A stretch of 64,000 nt of DNA from Accumulibacter phosphatis. GTDB taxonomy: Bacteria > Pseudomonadota > Gammaproteobacteria > Burkholderiales > Rhodocyclaceae. The notes under the pieces were generated by a model. It saw only the letters and a list, made by a program, of their open reading frames with translations, had not been told where the DNA came from and did not search any database. Each line of letters opens with the position of its first letter. Positions within the stretch are counted from its first letter, which is position 1. Shown here piece by piece: positions 60,439 to 64,000 of the stretch. The translations under genes were made by a program, and so were the position numbers. The stretch lies in the NCBI RefSeq assembly GCF_000024165.1, contig NC_013194.1, forward strand, positions 1,302,001 through 1,366,000, in the 5' to 3' direction.

Positions 60439-61605
60439 ATGAACCCTTCACCGGTACCCGTGCCCTTCATCGTTCGCCTCGGACGCAGCTTCGACGCGCG
60501 CACCTGGCAGATCGTCGGCCTGTTCGCCGCCTTCGCGCTGGTCGCCGTGCCGGTGATGCACCTCGCGCTGCCGCCCGACCACCCGCTGCATCTGTCGACC
60601 TGGTTCATCACGCTGGTCGGCAAGATCCTCTGCTACGCCATCGTCGCTGTGGCGATGGACCTGATCTGGGGCTACGGCGGCATCCTCTCGCTCGGGCACG
60701 GCCTTTTCTTCGCGCTTGGCGGCTACGCGTTCGGCATGTACCTGATGCGCCAGATCGGGCGTGACGGCAGCTACCAGAGCGATCTGCCGGATTTCATGGT
60801 CTTCCTCGACTGGAAGGAGTTGCCGTGGTTCTGGGCCGGCAGCGACAGCTTTCTGTGGGTGGCGCTGCTGGTGCTCGTCGTGCCGGCGGTGATCGCTTTC
60901 GTCTTCGGCTATTTCGCCTTCCGCTCGCGCATCAAGGGCGTGTACTTCTCGATCATCACGCAGGCGCTGACCTATGCGGCAATGCTGCTTTTCTTCCGCA
61001 ACGAAACCGGTTTCGGCGGCAACAACGGCTTTACCGACTTCAAGCGCATTCTCGGCTACTCGATCACCGCGCCGGAGACGCGTGTCGTCCTCTTCGCGCT
61101 GTCGGCTCTGGCGCTGATCGGCACCTTGCTGCTCGCGCGCTATCTGGTGACCTCGAAGTTCGGCCGAGTCCTGACGGCGATCCGCGACGCCGAGTCGCGG
61201 GTAATGTTCATCGGCTACAACCCGCTGTGGTACAAGCTGTTCGTCTGGACGCTGTCGGCGATGCTCTGCGCGTTTGCCGGCGCGCTCTACGTGCCGCAGG
61301 TGGGGATCATCAACCCGTCCGAAATGTCCGTCGCCAACTCGATCGAGATCGCCATCTGGGTGGCCGTCGGCGGCCGCGGCACGCTGATCGGGCCGGTCAT
61401 TGGGGCGTTCATCGTCAATCTGGCGAAGAGCTGGTTTACGGTCAGCTTCCCCGAATATTGGCTGTTCTTCCTGGGCACGCTGTTCATCGTCGCCACCCTT
61501 TACCTGCCGCAGGGCGTCGTCGGCCTGTGGTTCAAGCTGCGCGGGCGATTCCGCAACGACGATGCCGGGGCGGTCGCGGGCGACGCCAAAGGGGTGCGCG
61601 CATGA
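60439..61605 (+). CDS. urtC: Urea ABC transporter permease UrtC
   Basis: The 388-residue second permease (LivM type) has about eight to ten membrane spans. It contains DLIWGYGGILSLGHGLFFAL (EAA-like region), FRSRIKGVYFSIITQALTYA, NNGFTDFKRILGY and VGGRGTLIGPVIGAFIVNLA. It starts 16 bp after urtB. Its stop overlaps the urtD start by four bases (ATGA), indicating tight coupling with the ATPase. Confidence 0.95.
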   Translation: MNPSPVPVPFIVRLGRSFDARTWQIVGLFAAFALVAVPVMHLALPPDHPLHLSTWFITLVGKILCYAIVAVAMDLIWGYGGILSLGHGLFFALGGYAFGMYLMRQIGRDGSYQSDLPDFMVFLDWKELPWFWAGSDSFLWVALLVLVVPAVIAFVFGYFAFRSRIKGVYFSIITQALTYAAMLLFFRNETGFGGNNGFTDFKRILGYSITAPETRVVLFALSALALIGTLLLARYLVTSKFGRVLTAIRDAESRVMFIGYNPLWYKLFVWTLSAMLCAFAGALYVPQVGIINPSEMSVANSIEIAIWVAVGGRGTLIGPVIGAFIVNLAKSWFTVSFPEYWLFFLGTLFIVATLYLPQGVVGLWFKLRGRFRNDDAGAVAGDAKGVRA

Positions 61606-62444
61606 ACGCCGGCGAACTTCACCTGGCGGACCAGGACAACCCGGACTGGGACAGCGGCACGGCCGAACTCGGGCACGTACTGAAACCCGGCCAGCTCGAC
61701 CTGTCGCACAAGGTCATCCTCTATCTCGAAGACATTACGGTCAGCTTCGACGGTTTCCGCGCTCTCAACAAGCTGTCGCTGACCATCGACGCCGGCGAAC
61801 TGCGTTGCATCATCGGCCCGAACGGCGCCGGCAAGACGACGATGATGGACGTCATCACCGGCAAGACACGGCCCGACGAGGGAACGGTGTTCTTCGGCCA
61901 GACGATCGACCTGACGCGACTGAGCGAACCCGAGATTGCGCACATCGGCATCGGCCGCAAGTTCCAGAAGCCGACGATTTTCGAGAACCACACGGTTTTC
62001 GAGAACCTGGAACTGGCCATGAAGACCGACAAGCGCGTCTGGTGCAGCCTTCTGGCGCTGCTCGACTCCGCCGCCGGCGACCGGATCGCCGAGACCCTCG
62101 AGCTGATTCGCCTGTCGGCGCACGCCGATCGCCTGGCCGGCCTGCTCTCGCACGGACAGAAGCAGTGGCTGGAGATCGGCATGCTGCTGATGCAGGAGCC
62201 GAAGCTGCTGCTGCTCGACGAGCCGGTGGCCGGCATGACCGACGAGGAGACCGAGCGTACCGGCGAGTTGTTTCTCTCGCTGGCCGGCAAGCACTCGCTG
62301 GTCGTCGTCGAGCACGACATGGCCTTCGTCAAGCAACTCGGCGGCAAGGTGACGGTATTGCACGAAGGCAGCATGCTCGCCGAAGGGACTCTGGAGGAAG
62401 TGCAGGCCGACCAGCGCGTCATCGAAGTCTATCTGGGGCGTTAG
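61602..62444 (+). CDS. urtD: Urea ABC transporter ATP-binding protein UrtD
   Basis: The 280-residue LivG-type ATPase has Walker A IIGPNGAGKTTMMDVITGKT, the Q-loop region GIGRKFQKPTIFENHTVFEN, a signature variant LLSHGQKQWLEIGMLLMQ (SHGQ in place of LSGGQ, usual for UrtD), and Walker B LLLLDEPVAGMTDEE with the H-loop VVVEHDMAFVKQL. About 35 extra N-terminal residues precede the ATPase core. Confidence 0.95.
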   Translation: MNAGELHLADQDNPDWDSGTAELGHVLKPGQLDLSHKVILYLEDITVSFDGFRALNKLSLTIDAGELRCIIGPNGAGKTTMMDVITGKTRPDEGTVFFGQTIDLTRLSEPEIAHIGIGRKFQKPTIFENHTVFENLELAMKTDKRVWCSLLALLDSAAGDRIAETLELIRLSAHADRLAGLLSHGQKQWLEIGMLLMQEPKLLLLDEPVAGMTDEETERTGELFLSLAGKHSLVVVEHDMAFVKQLGGKVTVLHEGSMLAEGTLEEVQADQRVIEVYLGR

Positions 62445-62451
62445 GACGACC

Positions 62452-63144
62452 ATGTTGAGTATCAACAACCTGAACCAGTATTACGGCGGCAGCCACATCC
62501 TGCGCAACCTCAGCTTCACCGCCGAGGCCGGCAAGGTGACGGCGATTCTCGGCCGCAACGGCGTCGGCAAGTCGACGCTGCTCAAGTCGCTGATGGGCCT
62601 GCTGCCGACGAAGAGCGGCAGCATCGAGTTTGCCGGCCGCGACCTGACGCGTGCTGCGTCGCACCAGCGGGTCAAGGCCGGCATCGGCTACGTGCCGCAG
62701 GGGCGCGAGATCTTCCCTCGCCTGACCGTGCAGGAAAACCTGCTGATGGGGCTGGCGACCTGTCCCGGCGGCACGCGCGTTCCCGAGCGCATCTTCGAGA
62801 TGTTCCCGGTCCTGCGCCAGATGCTGCGCCGGCGCGGCGGCGACCTCTCCGGCGGCCAGCAGCAGCAACTGGCGATCGGCCGCGCGCTGGCGATGGGGCC
62901 GAAGCTCCTGATTCTCGACGAGCCCACCGAGGGCATCCAGCCGTCGATCATCAAGGACATCGAACGCGCCATCCGCGCACTGGCGGCAAGCGGCGAAATG
63001 GCCATCCTGCTCGTCGAGCAGTATTACGATTTCGCGCGTTCGCTCGCCGACCAGTACCTGGTCATGGAGCGTGGCGAGATCATCATGCGCGGGCGCGGCG
63101 ACGACATGGAGAAGGACGGGGTGCTGGCGGCGCTCGCCGTCTGA
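62452..63144 (+). CDS. urtE: Urea ABC transporter ATP-binding protein UrtE
   Basis: The 230-residue LivF-type ATPase has Walker A ILGRNGVGKSTLLKSLMGLL, the Q-loop YVPQGREIFPRLTVQENLLM, signature LSGGQQQQLAIGRALAMGPK and Walker B LLILDEPTEGIQPSIIKDIE with LLVEQYYDFA as H-loop (Gln/Tyr in place of the usual His-containing motif, as in LivF relatives). It follows urtD by 7 bp and ends the operon. No urease gene follows. Confidence 0.95.
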   Translation: MLSINNLNQYYGGSHILRNLSFTAEAGKVTAILGRNGVGKSTLLKSLMGLLPTKSGSIEFAGRDLTRAASHQRVKAGIGYVPQGREIFPRLTVQENLLMGLATCPGGTRVPERIFEMFPVLRQMLRRRGGDLSGGQQQQLAIGRALAMGPKLLILDEPTEGIQPSIIKDIERAIRALAASGEMAILLVEQYYDFARSLADQYLVMERGEIIMRGRGDDMEKDGVLAALAV

Positions 63145-63317
63145 CGGCGCGGTCGGTGCCTGGCGGCGCGGCACGCTGCCGCTGACGGACCCGTTCGGCA
63201 GTGCCGGCGCCGGCACGCCGGTCGGTGCCGATGCTCGCCCGCTTCGCTTCCCACTGATCCGGATCGACCCGTTCGCCGCAGAATCCCGCGCGCGTCGATC
63301 GCGCGTGCCGGCAGAAT

Positions 63318-63347
63318 CGTTGAGATGCAAGGCTCCTTCGTTGTATT
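63318..63347 (+). promoter_or_regulatory. Candidate sigma-70 promoter of the P-loop ATPase gene
   Basis: TTGAGA (63318-63323) and TATTCT (63342-63347) are spaced by 18 bp, 55 bp before the ATG. It suggests the ATPase gene is transcribed separately from urt. Confidence 0.45.
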
Positions 63348-63402
63348 CTCGGGCGTTGCCCGCTTTCCCTCGCGGGTTCCGCCGAGTCATGGAGGACACC
63401 AC

Positions 63403-64000
63403 ATGCTGCAACGCGCCGAGACGCTCGAAGACCTCTACAAGGCTCTGTCGCCGCAACCGCTGATCGATCCCGCCGACTTCGCCGCCTTCTACCGCCAGGA
63501 AATCAATGCCGTGCGCGGCGGTCAGGTCGTCGAACGGATGAGTCTAGGCTTGAAGCGGGCGCACGGCATCCTGCCGTACAAGGCGCTGCTGATGGGGCAC
63601 GCCGGCGTCGGCAAGTCGACCGAACTGACACGCCTGACGCGCGAGGTCGAGGACAAGTACCGGGTCATCCGGCTGAGCGCGAGCGAGAGCCTCGACCCGA
63701 TCAGCTTCCAGCCCTTCGACGTCGTTCTCTTGATGATGATCGAAGTCGCCCGGCGCACGGCGGAGAACAAACCCGCCGGCGCCGGTCGGCGACCCGACGA
63801 TGCTTACCTGAAGGACATCGAGGACTGGTTCGCCAGCGAGAAGGATATGGTGAGCAGCCGGACGGAGACGACCGCGCAGGCCGCGGCCGGCGCCGGCGTC
63901 GCGGGCGACACCCTGTGGGCCAAACTCACCGGTCTGTTCGCCAACATCAAGGGCGAGATCAAATATGCCAGCGTGCGCGACCGGCAGAAGGTGAATTACC
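63403..64000 (+). CDS. P-loop ATP-binding protein, 3' end outside window
   Basis: The first 199 codons are open to the window edge. After a helical head (MLQRAETLEDLYKALSPQPL, then IDPADFAAFYRQEINAVRGG), a Walker A appears at residues 65-73 (MGHAGVGKSTELTRL). It is followed by YRVIRLSASESLDPISFQPF and VVLLMMIEVARR. A low-complexity Ala/Gly stretch follows near residues 150-160. GGAGG lies 7 nt before the ATG. It resembles the start of large AAA/KAP/STAND-like ATPases, but the family cannot be fixed from this part. It has its own promoter and is not obviously part of the urea transporter. Confidence 0.8.
   Translation, partial: MLQRAETLEDLYKALSPQPLIDPADFAAFYRQEINAVRGGQVVERMSLGLKRAHGILPYKALLMGHAGVGKSTELTRLTREVEDKYRVIRLSASESLDPISFQPFDVVLLMMIEVARRTAENKPAGAGRRPDDAYLKDIEDWFASEKDMVSSRTETTAQAAAGAGVAGDTLWAKLTGLFANIKGEIKYASVRDRQKVNY

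Noticed and set aside
63201..63216. 16-bp perfect palindrome GTGCCGGCGCCGGCAC after urtE as a terminator
   Set aside because: No T-run follows on either strand, and such palindromes arise by chance in this base composition.

Overview
This GC-rich 64 kb window looks like the chromosome of a betaproteobacterium, most likely a Rhodocyclales member close to Candidatus Accumulibacter. That assignment is an inference. It rests on gene neighbourhoods I associate with betaproteobacteria (argJ next to secA, apaG next to rpe-gph-trpE, a pcm-like gene upstream of tolC), on the two porin paralogues and on a full methylmalonyl-CoA branch. No rRNA, tRNA or CRISPR array was seen, and nothing marks a prophage.

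Layout. 0-8.5 kb: a minus-strand propionyl-CoA/methylmalonyl-CoA operon (scpA, meaB, pccB, pccA, the last cut by the window edge), divergent from a GntR regulator coupled to an enoyl-CoA hydratase family gene; then a TauE/SafE permease. 8.5-16.6 kb: envelope genes (rfbD, rfbB and a GDP-mannose synthesis gene on minus; waaC and waaA on plus), then tolC and a pcm-like methyltransferase. 16.7-20.1 kb: rpsT and two tandem porins with matching promoters and terminators. 20.4-22.9 kb: trpC, trpD and trpG. 23.3-35.6 kb: an accessory block with a DUF3455 protein, a histidine phosphatase, a chimeric gene remnant, a ChaN-PDZ protein, an M1-like peptidase, Hsp20, Lon, an intact IS1595-family element, a BCAM0308-family protein and Pcm. 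35.6-43.9 kb: trpE, gph, rpe, apaG, a methyltransferase, argJ and secA. 44-51.6 kb: a CBS protein, a gamma-glutamyltransferase homologue, an orphan cheB, a MITE-like palindrome, an HtrA protease and a two-component system. 52-57.2 kb: a zinc-ribbon membrane protein paired with a TAXI binding protein, a PatB/MalY-type enzyme, a TonB-like protein and a broken SHOCT gene. 57.2-63.1 kb: the complete urea transporter urtABCDE. The window ends inside a P-loop ATPase.

How the genes work together. The first operon converts propionyl-CoA to succinyl-CoA, with MeaB protecting the mutase. The trp genes are split: trpE lies with gph-rpe-apaG, while trpGDC lies about 12.8 kb away on the same strand, with the accessory block between them. 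That block is rich in protein quality control (Hsp20, Lon, Pcm, a peptidase). The urt operon has a strong sigma-54 promoter and two NtrC-like sites upstream, so it is probably induced by nitrogen limitation.

Most notable observations: the RpoN/NtrC architecture of urt; the split trp operon; a shared C-terminal CX6LGLC tail in the adjacent zinc-ribbon and TAXI proteins; an intact IS with 8-bp target duplication just upstream of the BCAM0308 gene; and two gene remnants (SDR/DUF3429 chimera, SHOCT gene with internal deletion).
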